Assembly (NCBI RefSeq): GCF_001905655.1
Contig: NZ_JMHT01000006.1
Span: 1 to 64,000, forward strand
Length of the DNA: 64,000 nt
Origin: Mycobacterium sp. ST-F2
GTDB lineage: Bacteria > Actinomycetota > Actinomycetes > Mycobacteriales > Mycobacteriaceae
Direction of reading: 5' to 3'
Shown here: positions 33,303-42,239 of the stretch, one piece after another
Layout of the letters: each line of letters opens with the position of its first letter
How positions within the stretch are numbered: position 1 is the stretch's first letter
Position numbers and translations under genes: made by a program
The notes under the pieces: model-generated
What the model saw: the letters and a program-made list of their open reading frames with translations, nothing else
What the model was told of the DNA's origin: nothing
Databases searched by the model: none

Positions 33303-34330
33303 TTCGGCGTGCACCTTCCGGACGGCTGGTTGGTGAGCTTGACTGTGCGCACGGGTCCACCCGGCTGCAGACCGTTCATCTTCAACTCGATGTCGCAGAC
33401 ATAGAAGTTGAAGAAGTCGCCGTAGACGCCGCCGGAACGACCCAGGATCTTCAGTGCCTGCGGCACCTTCTGCAACGTGTCGTTGAGCTGTTCCTTCTGG
33501 TCGACCAGCGACTGCTGTGTGGTCTCCAGGTAGCCGAGCGTGCTGTGCAGCAGCTCGCGGTTGTCGCCCAGCAGATCGGCGAGCGAGCCGGCGCCGTTGC
33601 TGATGCTGGCGACCGAGTCGGCGATCGGGTCGGCGCGGTTCTTCAACCCCGTCACGAGCGACTCGAAGTTCTTCAACGTGTCGTCGAACTGCTTCTGGTG
33701 CTTGACCGTGGTGTCGAGCACCGTGTTGAGGTTCTTGATCACCTCACCGATGGCCTGATCCTGCTCGCCGATGGTCGACGAGAACGAGGCCGTCTGATCG
33801 AGGATGTTGTTGATGGTGCCGCCCTCGCCCTGGAAGATCGTGACGAGCGACGAGGCGATGGTGTTGACCTTCTGCGGATCCAGCGACCGGAACAGGGGTC
33901 GGAAGCCACCGACGAGAGCATCCAGGTCCAGGGCCGGCTCGGTGCGGTCGACCGGGATGGTCCCCCCGGGGGCCAGTACCTGGTTGCTGTCACCGCGGCG
34001 CAGGTCCAGGTACCGGTTGCCGATCAGATCCAGGTAGCGGATGTGCGCCGTGGTCCCCTGGTACAGCGATAGTGACTTGTCGACGCTGAACTTCACCCGC
34101 GATTTGCTGCCACCGTCGATCAATTCGACGTCGGTGACCTTGCCGACCTCGACGCCGTTGGCGCGCACGAACTGATCGGCCTTCAGACCGCTGCTGTTGG
34201 TGAAGATCGCCGAGAACTCATTGGTCCGGCTGAACCGGAACTGACCGAAGACGATGAAGATGCCTGCTGTGAAGGCCAGCAGGACCGCGGAGAAGATGGC
34301 GAGTTTGATCGCCGTGCCCTTGATGCTCAT
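33299..34330 (-). CDS. mce1B: Mce1B, MCE-family lipid transport protein
   Basis: 343 residues; start MSIKGTAIKLAIF at the ATGA overlap with mce1A, which excludes a longer frame. Membrane anchor LAIFSAVLLAFTAGIFIVFGQF, MCE domain (FTNSSGLKADQFVRANGVEVGKVTDVEL ... RYLDLRRG), helical needle with repeated LTGLKNRADPIADSVA-type segments, and a short C-terminus with two cysteines. It lacks the long tail of the C, D and F subunits. Confidence 0.93.
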   Translation of the reverse strand: MSIKGTAIKLAIFSAVLLAFTAGIFIVFGQFRFSRTNEFSAIFTNSSGLKADQFVRANGVEVGKVTDVELIDGGSKSRVKFSVDKSLSLYQGTTAHIRYLDLIGNRYLDLRRGDSNQVLAPGGTIPVDRTEPALDLDALVGGFRPLFRSLDPQKVNTIASSLVTIFQGEGGTINNILDQTASFSSTIGEQDQAIGEVIKNLNTVLDTTVKHQKQFDDTLKNFESLVTGLKNRADPIADSVASISNGAGSLADLLGDNRELLHSTLGYLETTQQSLVDQKEQLNDTLQKVPQALKILGRSGGVYGDFFNFYVCDIELKMNGLQPGGPVRTVKLTNQPSGRCTPK

Positions 34331-35607
34331 GGGTTGATCGTGTTCTCCCCGTCTTGACGGCCCCAGACGTATTCGGACGCGAACGGCGAGCCCAGGCCGA
34401 AGTGGTTGTACGGCGCGATCGACGCGCCGGTGTCCATCACCATGTAGGGCATCGGCCAAATGTCCTTGGTGACCGTCCAGCACCCTGGGCGACCCATCGG
34501 ACCGCCGGAAGCGTTGACGCGCGGCAGATTATCCGGATACACGTAGGGGTTGGCGCTGCCGACCAGTTCGGTGTGCATCGCCAGCGAGTACCCGTTGCCG
34601 CCCAGGCGCTTGGCCGCGGCCGGCGCACCCGCGGCGAAGCCGCGGACCAGGCAGTCGAGCTCGGGGGCGTACTTGTTCAGCAGCGCCGAGGTCGGCAGCA
34701 GGTCCTGCGCGCCGCGGACCAGGTACGGGCCACCGCGCTCGAGGATGTCGCCACCGGTGTTACCGAACCCGACGGCCGACATCAGCGCCTGGTCGATGGT
34801 GCCGCGCTGATCATTCAAGGTGCGCTCGGTGGTCACGGCGTTCTTCAGGCCGTCCCACAGATCCGGCGAAGCCTTCGAGTAGACCTCTGTCAGATCGGCG
34901 AGGGCCTTGGTGTCGTGCCGGATGTTCGGCATCCGCTGGTTCAGGTCGGCCAGGATGGTATTGCCGTTGACCAGCGATTGCCCGAACTTGTCACCGAGGC
35001 CGTCGAGCGCCTGCGCGGCAGCGGTCAGGGTGGCGTTCAGCTTGATCGGGTCGACCTGCTCGGAGATCGCGGTGATCGTCTCGAACAGGGTGTTGAGCTC
35101 CGTGGTGACGCAGGCCGTGGCCGGCGTCGGCGGCGAGCACTTGGAGACGTCGATGGTGTCGCCGTTCTTGATCCGCGCGCTCTCGGGATCCGACGGCGAG
35201 GTGAACGAGACGTACTTGCTACCGAAGACCGTGGTGGCCAGCAGCTTGGTGTTGACGTTCTTGGGCAGCAGAGGGAGGTACTTCGGGTCGACGTCGAGCT
35301 GCAGTCGAGCTTTCGTGTCGTCTTCCTTGCCGACGACGTCGATCTCCTTCACGCGGCCGATGGGCACGCCGTTGTAGGTGACCTTCGAACCGGGGTCCAT
35401 GGACAGTCCGGACCGGGGCGACACCACGTACAGCTTGGCCTTGGTGTCGAAGTAACCGCGGAACTGGAACCAGACCATCACGAGAACGAGGGCGGAGATC
35501 ACCGCGAAGATGACGCCGACGATCAGGTACGGCGGGGTGCGGTCCTTGTTGAGCGGTGCGTGGACCTGACCCTCGGCGACAGGAGGCGTTGCTTGTGGAT
35601 TCGTCAT
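34327..35607 (-). CDS. mce1A: Mce1A, MCE-family lipid transport protein
   Basis: 426 residues. Anchor at about 26-48 (YLIVGVIFAVISALVLVMVWFQF); MCE domain (YVVSPRSGLSMDPGSKVTYNGVPIGRVKEIDVV ... VSFTSP) with a small Cys-containing insertion (SKCSPPTPATACVTTE); needle helices; C-terminus with paired cysteines (ELDCLVRG, GCWTV). In M. tuberculosis this protein is associated with host-cell entry; in an environmental species the transport role is the relevant one. Start codon lies four bases after yrbE1B. Confidence 0.93.
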   Translation of the reverse strand: MTNPQATPPVAEGQVHAPLNKDRTPPYLIVGVIFAVISALVLVMVWFQFRGYFDTKAKLYVVSPRSGLSMDPGSKVTYNGVPIGRVKEIDVVGKEDDTKARLQLDVDPKYLPLLPKNVNTKLLATTVFGSKYVSFTSPSDPESARIKNGDTIDVSKCSPPTPATACVTTELNTLFETITAISEQVDPIKLNATLTAAAQALDGLGDKFGQSLVNGNTILADLNQRMPNIRHDTKALADLTEVYSKASPDLWDGLKNAVTTERTLNDQRGTIDQALMSAVGFGNTGGDILERGGPYLVRGAQDLLPTSALLNKYAPELDCLVRGFAAGAPAAAKRLGGNGYSLAMHTELVGSANPYVYPDNLPRVNASGGPMGRPGCWTVTKDIWPMPYMVMDTGASIAPYNHFGLGSPFASEYVWGRQDGENTINP

Positions 35608-35611
35608 CGCG

Positions 35612-36481
35612 TCACACCGTCAGGTTGAAGTTCGGGTCGGTGCCGTACAGCGCCAACGAGAAGAGCAGGACGACAACCACGTTGGAGATCAGCGACGTAC
35701 GCATCGACCGGCCCACGGCCTCACCCACGCCGACGGCACCGCCGCTGGCGTAGTAGCCGAAGTACGCGTGGTTGAGCAGCACCACCATCGACATGATGAT
35801 GACCTCGAGGAAGGACCACATCACGTCGTCGACGCGCAGGAACGTGTGGAAGTAGTGCTCGTACGTACCCACCGACTGCCCGTAGACGAGCGTGGTGACC
35901 AGCTGCGCCGACAAGAACGACAGCAGCAGGGCCAAGGCGTACAGCGGAATGATGACGACCATGCCGGCGACCAGGCGGGTCGAGACCAGGAAGGACAGGG
36001 ACTTGACCCCCATGACCTCCAGGGCGTCGACCTCTTCGCTGATGCGCATCGCGCCGAGCTCGGCGGTGGCGCCTGCGCCGACCGTGGCTGCCAGCGCGGT
36101 GCCGCTGACCACCGGTGCGACGACGCGGATGTTCGCCAGTGCGGCGAAGAAGCCGGTGAAGGCGGCGACACCGATGTTGCCCAGCGAGGCGAAGCCCTGG
36201 ATGGCGATCAGGGAGCCCGCCGCCAGGGTGACGAAGCCGATGATGGCGACGGTGCCACCGATGACAGCCATGGCGCCGGTGCCCATGCCGACCTCGGCGA
36301 TCAGCCGCAGCACCTCTTTGCGGTAGTACCGCAGGCAATGCGGGATATGCCCGACGGCCGACCCGACGAAGACACCGACGTGGCCCATGCTGGCGAGCAT
36401 CCGGCTCGGCGCAGCGCCGAAGTCCTTGACACGGGAGAAGACGCGGGGGAACCGTCCCTGCAAAACTGTCGCTGTACTCAT
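35612..36481 (-). CDS. yrbE1B: YrbE1B, MlaE-type permease of the Mce1 system
   Basis: 289 residues with five to six membrane spans. The MlaE signature region GATAELGAMRISEEVDALEVMGV lies in the middle, followed by STRLVAGMVVIIPLYALALLLSFL. With YrbE1A it forms the inner-membrane channel that receives lipids from the Mce needle; the ATPase (Mkl type) is encoded elsewhere in mycobacteria. Three-base gap from yrbE1A. Confidence 0.94.
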   Translation of the reverse strand: MSTATVLQGRFPRVFSRVKDFGAAPSRMLASMGHVGVFVGSAVGHIPHCLRYYRKEVLRLIAEVGMGTGAMAVIGGTVAIIGFVTLAAGSLIAIQGFASLGNIGVAAFTGFFAALANIRVVAPVVSGTALAATVGAGATAELGAMRISEEVDALEVMGVKSLSFLVSTRLVAGMVVIIPLYALALLLSFLSAQLVTTLVYGQSVGTYEHYFHTFLRVDDVMWSFLEVIIMSMVVLLNHAYFGYYASGGAVGVGEAVGRSMRTSLISNVVVVLLFSLALYGTDPNFNLTV

Positions 36482-36484
36482 GCG

Positions 36485-37288
36485 CTACCCGGCCTGCGTT
36501 CCGAATTTGATACCGATCGTGGTGAGAACCACGTTGACCGCGAACAGAGCGATGACGCAGAGCACCAGCGTTTCGTTCACCGCCGTGCCCACACCCTTCG
36601 AACCACCCGCCACGGTCAGCCCGCGGTAGCAGCCGACCAAGCCGGCGATCAGGCCGAAGATGGTGGCCTTGAGGACGGAGATGACCACTTCGGGGAAGCC
36701 GGTCAGCAGGGTGAGAGTCGAGACGTAGGCGCCGGCGTTGACGTTCTGGATGTACACGCCGAAGAAGTAGCCACCGACCAGACCGATGATGATCACCGCG
36801 CCGTTGAGCATGAAGGCCACGAACGTGGAGGCGACCACACGGGGCACGACCAGGCGCTCGATGGGGTCGATGCCCAGCACCTCCATGGCATCGATCTCTT
36901 CACGCACGGTCCGGGCTCCGAGGTCAGCGCAGATGGCCGTCGACCCGGCGCCGGCCACCACCAGCACCGTCACCAGTGGCCCCAGCTGGGTGACAGCACC
37001 GAGGGCCGCACCGGCGCCTGAGATGTCGGCCGCGCCGAACTCACCGAGCAGGATGTTCAGCGTGAAGATGATGAGCACCGTCAGCGGGATGGAGACCGCC
37101 AGGGTGGGCAGGAATGCCACCCGGATCAGGAACCAGCACTGAAGGATGAACTCCTTCCACTGGAATGGCCGCGAGACCAGCGCCTTGAAGGTGAGGATGC
37201 ACATCTTGACGAAGCCACCCACCTTGGTGAATGGCTTGTCGAGCTGCTCCTTGAGATACCCGACCAGGGAGTTGTCAGAGGCTGTCAC
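36485..37288 (-). CDS. yrbE1A: YrbE1A, MlaE-type permease of the Mce1 system
   Basis: 267 residues. Contains the MlaE motif AGSTAICADLGARTVREEIDAMEVLGIDPIERLVVPRV and flanking spans (LVTVLVVAG, VASTFVAFMLNGAVIIIGLVGGYFF). First gene of the transport part of the operon; the 262-base gap upstream of it, with a palindrome, may hold a second promoter. Confidence 0.94.
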   Translation of the reverse strand: MTASDNSLVGYLKEQLDKPFTKVGGFVKMCILTFKALVSRPFQWKEFILQCWFLIRVAFLPTLAVSIPLTVLIIFTLNILLGEFGAADISGAGAALGAVTQLGPLVTVLVVAGAGSTAICADLGARTVREEIDAMEVLGIDPIERLVVPRVVASTFVAFMLNGAVIIIGLVGGYFFGVYIQNVNAGAYVSTLTLLTGFPEVVISVLKATIFGLIAGLVGCYRGLTVAGGSKGVGTAVNETLVLCVIALFAVNVVLTTIGIKFGTQAG

Positions 37289-37386
37289 CGATCAGCCTTC
37301 CCTTCCGGAAAGCGGCCGTTCCGCGGCGTCACGCGTGGCACGTCCCCTCCTTAGCCAGTAGCACAAACTGAGTGATTTCTGTCTCG

Positions 37387-37400
37387 CTACTCCCGAGTAG
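37387..37400. promoter_or_regulatory. Palindrome CTACTCCCGAGTAG between fadD5 and yrbE1A
   Basis: Six-base arms CTACTC and GAGTAG are separated by two bases, about 100 bases before the yrbE1A start, in a 262-base gap that is large for this otherwise compact operon. The spacing suits a dimeric regulator at an internal promoter. Confidence 0.45.
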
Positions 37401-37550
37401 TAAGACGGACCACAGGACTGTACCCGATACACCGCGTACCACGTGACCCAACTGAGGGATAATTGCGTTCAGTTTCAGCAAACGCGACATGGGCCCATCC
37501 GCCCTCCACTCAAGTGGTCGAATTTCTCAGCGCGACGTCACTTGCCGCGC

Positions 37551-39173
37551 TCACGACACACTTGTATCACCGAACCGCTCTCGGAGTTCCGTTTTAAGGA
37601 CCTTGCCAGAAGGATTTCGTGGCAATGCGTCGACAATTTCCAGCGCTTTCGGGTGCTTGTAGCGCGCGAGCCGTTCGGTCAGGAAATCGTCGAGATCTGC
37701 CAGGGTCAGGGCACTTTCGAGTTCAGCGTTCACATTGGCCGTCACAGCAACGACGGCGACCGGGACCTCGCCCCACTTTTCATACGGACGGCCGATCACC
37801 GCAACTTCGGTAATCGATGGGTGCGCGGCCAGAATGTTCTCTACTTCTGCACAGTAAATATTTTCGCCGCCGGAAATAATCATGTCCTTTTTACGATCGA
37901 CGACCCAGATGTAACCCTCTTCGTCTTGGCGAACCAAGTCACCGGAGTGGAACCAACCGCCGGCGAATGCCTCGGCCGTCGCCTTCGGGTTGTTCCAGTA
38001 CCCCGCCATGAGGGTGGGCGCACGGTAGACGATCTCGCCGACCTCGCCTACCGGGACGTCGTTCATGTTGTCGTCGACGACCCGGGCGGCCACGGTCGGG
38101 ATGACCCGGCCGACCGACCCGAGCTTCCGCAGCGCGTCCTGGCTCAGCAGCATGCACGTCACCGGCGACATTTCGGTCTGACCGAACGCAGCAAAGATCT
38201 GCGTGCCCGGGAACGTCGACGCCATCTCCCTCAGAAGAGTGTCCGAAGCGGGTGCCGCACCCCAGGAAAGAACACGCAATTTCACGTCGCGCGGCTTGGC
38301 CTGCTGCGCCGCGCACACCGCCTGCCACTGCGCCGGAACCAGGAAGATCGACGAGACGCCCTCGGCCGCCAACACGTCGAGCAGTGCGCCGGGATCGAAC
38401 GCGCCGAGCGGGTAGATGACCGTGGGCAGACCCAGGAGCAGGCCGCCGATCATGTTGCCGATGCCGGCGATGTGGAAGAAGGGGACGCCGATGAAGCCGA
38501 CGTCGTTGTTGATGTCCGGCGCGATGGTGAACAAGCCGGTCATACCCTGGCCCATGATGTTGACGTGCGTCAGCACGGCGCCCTTGGGATATCCGGTGGT
38601 ACCCGAGGTGTACATGATCAGTGCGGGTGTGTCTTCGGGGATGTCGACAGGGGCAGGCGGGTCGCCGGCCTCGGCGAGCACGTCCTCGTAGCCCAGGACG
38701 TCACCCTCGGACGCGCCACCGGCGACGATCACTACGCCCAGCGACGGCTCCAATTCCCGCACCGCGGTGGCGACAGGGGCCAGCACCTGTTCGGTGATCA
38801 CGGCTTTGGGGTCGCAGTCCCGGACCAGGTAGGCGATCTCGGGCGGCGTCATGCGGAAGTTGACCGGTACCGCGATGGCACCGAGCACATTCGCCGCCAG
38901 GAATGCCTCGACATATTCGGTGCGGTTCAGCATCAGGATCAGCACGCGGTCGCCGAAGCCGACCCCTCGACGGCTCAGCGCGCCCGCGAGTTTGGTGACG
39001 CGTCGCTGCAGCTCACCCCAGGTGACCGTCTGACCGACGAAGCGCAGCGCGGTGGCGTCCGGCTGCATGAGGGCGTGCCGGGCGAGGTGCGTGGTCCAGT
39101 TCTGTCGACGGGCCAGATAGGGCTGCTGGAGTGCTGCGGATGACACGGTCTGCTCCTGTGTCTCGATCGGCAT
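37551..39173 (-). CDS. fadD5: FadD5, fatty-acyl-CoA synthetase
   Basis: 540 residues. ANL superfamily: the P-loop YTSGTTGYPKGAVLTH, the motif AAFGQTEMSPVT, the hinge YWNNPKATAEAFAGGWFHSGDLVRQDEEGYIWVVDRKKDMIISGGENIY and the C-terminal Lys in RNPSGKVLKTELR. It activates fatty acids to acyl-CoA via acyl-AMP. In M. tuberculosis FadD5 is linked to recycling of mycolic acids brought in by Mce1, which its position at the head of this operon supports. Divergent from mce1R. Confidence 0.93.
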   Translation of the reverse strand: MPIETQEQTVSSAALQQPYLARRQNWTTHLARHALMQPDATALRFVGQTVTWGELQRRVTKLAGALSRRGVGFGDRVLILMLNRTEYVEAFLAANVLGAIAVPVNFRMTPPEIAYLVRDCDPKAVITEQVLAPVATAVRELEPSLGVVIVAGGASEGDVLGYEDVLAEAGDPPAPVDIPEDTPALIMYTSGTTGYPKGAVLTHVNIMGQGMTGLFTIAPDINNDVGFIGVPFFHIAGIGNMIGGLLLGLPTVIYPLGAFDPGALLDVLAAEGVSSIFLVPAQWQAVCAAQQAKPRDVKLRVLSWGAAPASDTLLREMASTFPGTQIFAAFGQTEMSPVTCMLLSQDALRKLGSVGRVIPTVAARVVDDNMNDVPVGEVGEIVYRAPTLMAGYWNNPKATAEAFAGGWFHSGDLVRQDEEGYIWVVDRKKDMIISGGENIYCAEVENILAAHPSITEVAVIGRPYEKWGEVPVAVVAVTANVNAELESALTLADLDDFLTERLARYKHPKALEIVDALPRNPSGKVLKTELRERFGDTSVS

Positions 39174-39210
39174 CGCAGCGGAAATGACGGGATCACGACA
39201 AACGATGCTG

Positions 39211-39226
39211 ATATTTGATCAAATAT
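39211..39226. promoter_or_regulatory. 16-bp perfect palindrome, likely Mce1R operator
   Basis: ATATTTGATCAAATAT (39211-39226) is a perfect palindrome in the 137-base divergent gap between fadD5 and the GntR gene mce1R. AT-rich edges supply a -10-like TATAGT for one strand (39224-39229) and TATATT for the other, so a bound repressor would shut both promoters. Confidence 0.6.
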
Positions 39227-39310
39227 AGTGTTGCCGCCGTCACAATATGACGCCCACACCAGCGGGACAACCTCCGGGTGGCCCCTACCCCGCCGACAAG
39301 AAGGACTGCC

Positions 39311-39997
39311 GTGAACGCCTCGGCTCAATCGCTGCCCGGTCTGCGCCGGCGGGAACAGCTGTCCGACGAGGTGGCCGGCCATCTCCGGACAGCGATCATG
39401 TCGGGCACCCTGCGGCCCGGCACGTTCGTGCGGCTCGACGAAACCGCCGCCGCACTCGGCGTGAGCATCACGCCGGTCCGCGAGGCGCTGCGCACCCTGC
39501 GGGGCGAGGGCATGGTCCAGCTCGAACCCAACCGCGGCCACGTCGTGTCGGCCTTCACCCGCGACGACATCGACGACATCTTCTGGCTGCAGGCCACCAT
39601 CGCCACCGAGATCGCCGCGACCGCGGCCCGGCGGATCACCGAACCCGTCATCGTCGAACTCGACCGGCTCACCGACCAACTGGCGGAGGCCGTCGCGACC
39701 GGCGACGCCGACGCGATCGCCCTGGCGGAGTTCCTGTTCCACCGGGAGTTCAACCGCGCCGCGGGCCGGACCAAGCTGGCCTGGTTCCTACTCAACGCGG
39801 CGCGGTATCTACCGGTGCGCATCTACGCCGCCGACCCGCAGTGGGGTGAGGCGGCCGTGGCCAATCACCGCGAACTGATTGCGGCCTTGCGGGACAAGAA
39901 CATCGACGAAGTCGTGCGACAGACGCGCCAGCAGTTCGATGACGCCGCCGAACGCCTGACGGGGCGTCTCGACGAACTCGGGTTGTGGCCTGCTTAG
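39311..39997 (+). CDS. mce1R: Mce1R, GntR/FadR-type repressor of the mce1 operon
   Basis: 228 residues from a GTG at 39311; an upstream start at 39278 is possible. The winged helix covers residues 12-75 (LSDEVAGHLRTAIMSGTLRPGTFVRLDETAAALGVSITPVREALRTLRGEGMVQLEPNRGHVV), and an FCD-type effector domain follows with metal-ligand candidates in EFLFHREFNRAAG and VANHRELIAAL. The M. tuberculosis homologue represses mce1 and is relieved by long-chain fatty acyl ligands. It overlaps the stop of the next, convergent gene by four bases. Confidence 0.92.
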   Translation: MNASAQSLPGLRRREQLSDEVAGHLRTAIMSGTLRPGTFVRLDETAAALGVSITPVREALRTLRGEGMVQLEPNRGHVVSAFTRDDIDDIFWLQATIATEIAATAARRITEPVIVELDRLTDQLAEAVATGDADAIALAEFLFHREFNRAAGRTKLAWFLLNAARYLPVRIYAADPQWGEAAVANHRELIAALRDKNIDEVVRQTRQQFDDAAERLTGRLDELGLWPA

Positions 39998-40437
39998 TTG
40001 GCGGCGAGCTGCTCGGCGCGCGTCTTCAGGTTGCCGGCCAGGTGATCCAGCGCGTCATTGACGACCTTCTTGACCATCATGGCCGGGATACCCGGCATGT
40101 CGACCTCGACGTCCATGTCGACGGTCAGCAGGGCGCTCGCCCCGAGGTCGACCACGGAGAACAGCTGCTCCTGCTTGGAGAACAGGTTGCCCTGCTGCAT
40201 GACGGTCTGGATCTGACCGTCGCCCGGGTAGTAGACGGCCTGGATGTACGAGCCGTCCATGCCCTGAATCTTGGTGTCCAGGCGGAGCTGGCTGGGCCGG
40301 CCGTCCTCGTAGCGGTGCAGGATCCAGCAGCCGGTGACCTCTTCGTTCCACTGCGGGTAGGCCTCGAAGTCGGCGACGATCCCCAGGATCTGCGCAGCGG
40401 GTGCGGCCACCTCGACGGTCTTGCTCACGATCGGCAT
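39994..40437 (-). CDS. SRPBCC/polyketide-cyclase-like protein (Rv0164 type)
   Basis: 147 residues, start MPIVSKTVEVAAPAAQILGIVADFEAYPQWNEEV, the usual opening of a START-like lipid-binding fold. A longer frame upstream has no homology and was not used. The inner cavity would bind a hydrophobic ligand; no catalytic residues are known. In M. tuberculosis the homologue is an abundant small protein. It is convergent with mce1R. Confidence 0.88.
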   Translation of the reverse strand: MPIVSKTVEVAAPAAQILGIVADFEAYPQWNEEVTGCWILHRYEDGRPSQLRLDTKIQGMDGSYIQAVYYPGDGQIQTVMQQGNLFSKQEQLFSVVDLGASALLTVDMDVEVDMPGIPAMMVKKVVNDALDHLAGNLKTRAEQLAAN

Positions 40438-40625
40438 GGGCCGAAGCATATCGAGGCCGATATTGCGTTGGTCCCGCACGTGTCTCCGTTGACCCTGTAC
40501 TGACGGCGCCCGGCTCTCGACATTTCCCGCCCTGGATACAGGCTCAACCTGTACGGCGCCTGCCCGGCCCTTGACCCTGCGCGTAGGGCGCATTTGTGCG
40601 AGTGACCGATGCCGCCACCGCGGAG

Positions 40626-41057
40626 TCAGCTGACGACGGCGGTCTCCAGCAGTTCCCGGATCGGAGCCGGGATCGGGACGGGACGACGAGCATCGCGGTC
40701 GACGTAGACGTGCACCCAGGAACCGACCGCCGCAGGGTTATGGTCCCCGTCCGCCCACAACCCGGTGCGGTAGGTGACGCTGCTGTTGCCCAACCGGGTC
40801 ACCGCCAGCCCGACGACCAGTTGCGACGGGAACTTCAGCTCGGCGAAGTACCGGCAGCCGGATTCGGCCACCACCCCGAGCCACGGCGCGGCCACCGGGT
40901 CGACGTCGCACGTGGTGTTGATCCACGCGTTGATCGCCGTATCGAACAGCTCGTAGTAGACCGCGTTGTTGAGGTGGCCGAACATGTCGTTGTCGGTCCA
41001 GCGGGTCTGCACGGGCCAGTGCACCGGAAACTCTGCGGTGGTCAGTGCCTGCTCCAT
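40626..41057 (-). CDS. Acyl-CoA thioesterase, hotdog fold (Rv0163 type)
   Basis: 143 residues from MEQALTTAEFPVHWPVQTRW. The motif TRWTDNDMFGHLNNAVYYELFDTAI is the 4-hydroxybenzoyl-CoA-thioesterase-like active site, with its catalytic Asp in TDNDMFGH. Function: hydrolysis of acyl-CoA esters. Divergent from adhE1 by only 26 bases, so their promoters overlap. Confidence 0.88.
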   Translation of the reverse strand: MEQALTTAEFPVHWPVQTRWTDNDMFGHLNNAVYYELFDTAINAWINTTCDVDPVAAPWLGVVAESGCRYFAELKFPSQLVVGLAVTRLGNSSVTYRTGLWADGDHNPAAVGSWVHVYVDRDARRPVPIPAPIRELLETAVVS

Positions 41058-41083
41058 GCCGGCCAGTCTGTCAGGCTGGTGAC

Positions 41084-42166
41084 ATGTTGATTCGCGGTGC
41101 CGTACTCGAGGAGATCGGGCGGGCCCGCCCGTACGCCGAATCAAAGCCGCTCACCATCAGCGAACTGGACCTGGATGCCCCGGGCGATGGCGAGCTGCTG
41201 GTCCGCATCGAAGCAGCCGGGCTGTGCCATTCCGACCTGTCGGTGGTCGACGGCAACCGGGTCCGCCCGGTACCGATGCTGCTCGGTCACGAAGCGGCCG
41301 GAATCGTCGAACAGGGGACTTCGGATTTGGCCGTCGGCCAGCGGGTGGTCATGACGTTCCTGCCGCGCTGCGGCCAGTGCCGGTCCTGCGCGACGGACGG
41401 TCTGGCGCCCTGCATCCCGGGCAGCGCCGCCAACGGCGCGGGCACGCTGCTCGGCGGTGAGACGCGGCTATCCCGAAGCGGTACAACAGTTCTGCATCAC
41501 CTCGGGGTGTCCGCGTTCGCGACGCACGCCGTGGTGGACCGTCGTTCGGTCGTGCCGGTGGACGCCGATGTCCCGCCGGTGGTCGCCTCGCTCCTCGGCT
41601 GCGCGGTGCTGACCGGTGGCGGAGCGGTACTCAACGCCGGGCAGCCGAAACCCGGCCAGACGGTGGCGATCGTGGGCATGGGCGGGGTCGGCATGGCCGC
41701 GATGCTCACGGCCCTGGCGCATGACGACGTCCGCGTCGTCGCGGTGGACCGGCTGACCGACAAGCTCGAGCAGGCACGCGCGCTCGGCGCGCACGACGCC
41801 GTCACCGACCCCGGAGACATCAAGGCCGATGTGGTGATCGAAGCTGCCGGCCACCCCGCGGCACTCGAAACCGCCGTCGGCATGACCGCGCCCGGCGGTA
41901 GGACCATCACCGTCGGCCTGCCCCATCCCGATGCGCGAATCTCGTTGTCGCCGTTGGCTTTGGTCGCCGACGGCCGGTCGCTGATCGGCAGCTACCTGGG
42001 GTCGTCGGTACCGTCGCGCGACATCCCGCGCTTCGTCGAGCTGTGGCGGGCGGGACGGCTCCCGGTCGAGAAACTGGTGTCCGACACCATCGCCCTGGAC
42101 GACATCAACGCCGGCATGGACGCCCTGGCCGACGGCCGCGCGGTACGCCAGATCGTTGAGTTTTGA
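41084..42166 (+). CDS. adhE1: Zinc-type alcohol dehydrogenase AdhE1 (Rv0162c type)
   Basis: 360 residues. LCHSDLSVVDG and GHEAAG provide the catalytic zinc ligands; CGQCRSCATDGLAPC provides the structural zinc site; VGMGGVGMAAML is the nucleotide loop. The M. tuberculosis gene at the same position is adhE1. Start at MLIRGAVLEE; an in-frame codon 13 residues upstream lies inside the divergent thioesterase gene and was not used. Confidence 0.9.
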   Translation: MLIRGAVLEEIGRARPYAESKPLTISELDLDAPGDGELLVRIEAAGLCHSDLSVVDGNRVRPVPMLLGHEAAGIVEQGTSDLAVGQRVVMTFLPRCGQCRSCATDGLAPCIPGSAANGAGTLLGGETRLSRSGTTVLHHLGVSAFATHAVVDRRSVVPVDADVPPVVASLLGCAVLTGGGAVLNAGQPKPGQTVAIVGMGGVGMAAMLTALAHDDVRVVAVDRLTDKLEQARALGAHDAVTDPGDIKADVVIEAAGHPAALETAVGMTAPGGRTITVGLPHPDARISLSPLALVADGRSLIGSYLGSSVPSRDIPRFVELWRAGRLPVEKLVSDTIALDDINAGMDALADGRAVRQIVEF

Positions 42167-42239
42167 ACCGGTTGACCGTGCGTCAGCGCAGAGAAAACTC
42201 GAGTAGCGGGCAGCGCGGACGCACGCTCAACTGCTCGCG

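Noticed and set aside
30071..37021. Long open frames on the plus strand opposite the mce1 genes (for example 30071-32092 and 35768-37021)
   Set aside because: They are Arg/His/Asp/Gly-rich products of the GC-skewed codons of the true minus-strand genes, with no motifs and no ribosome sites.
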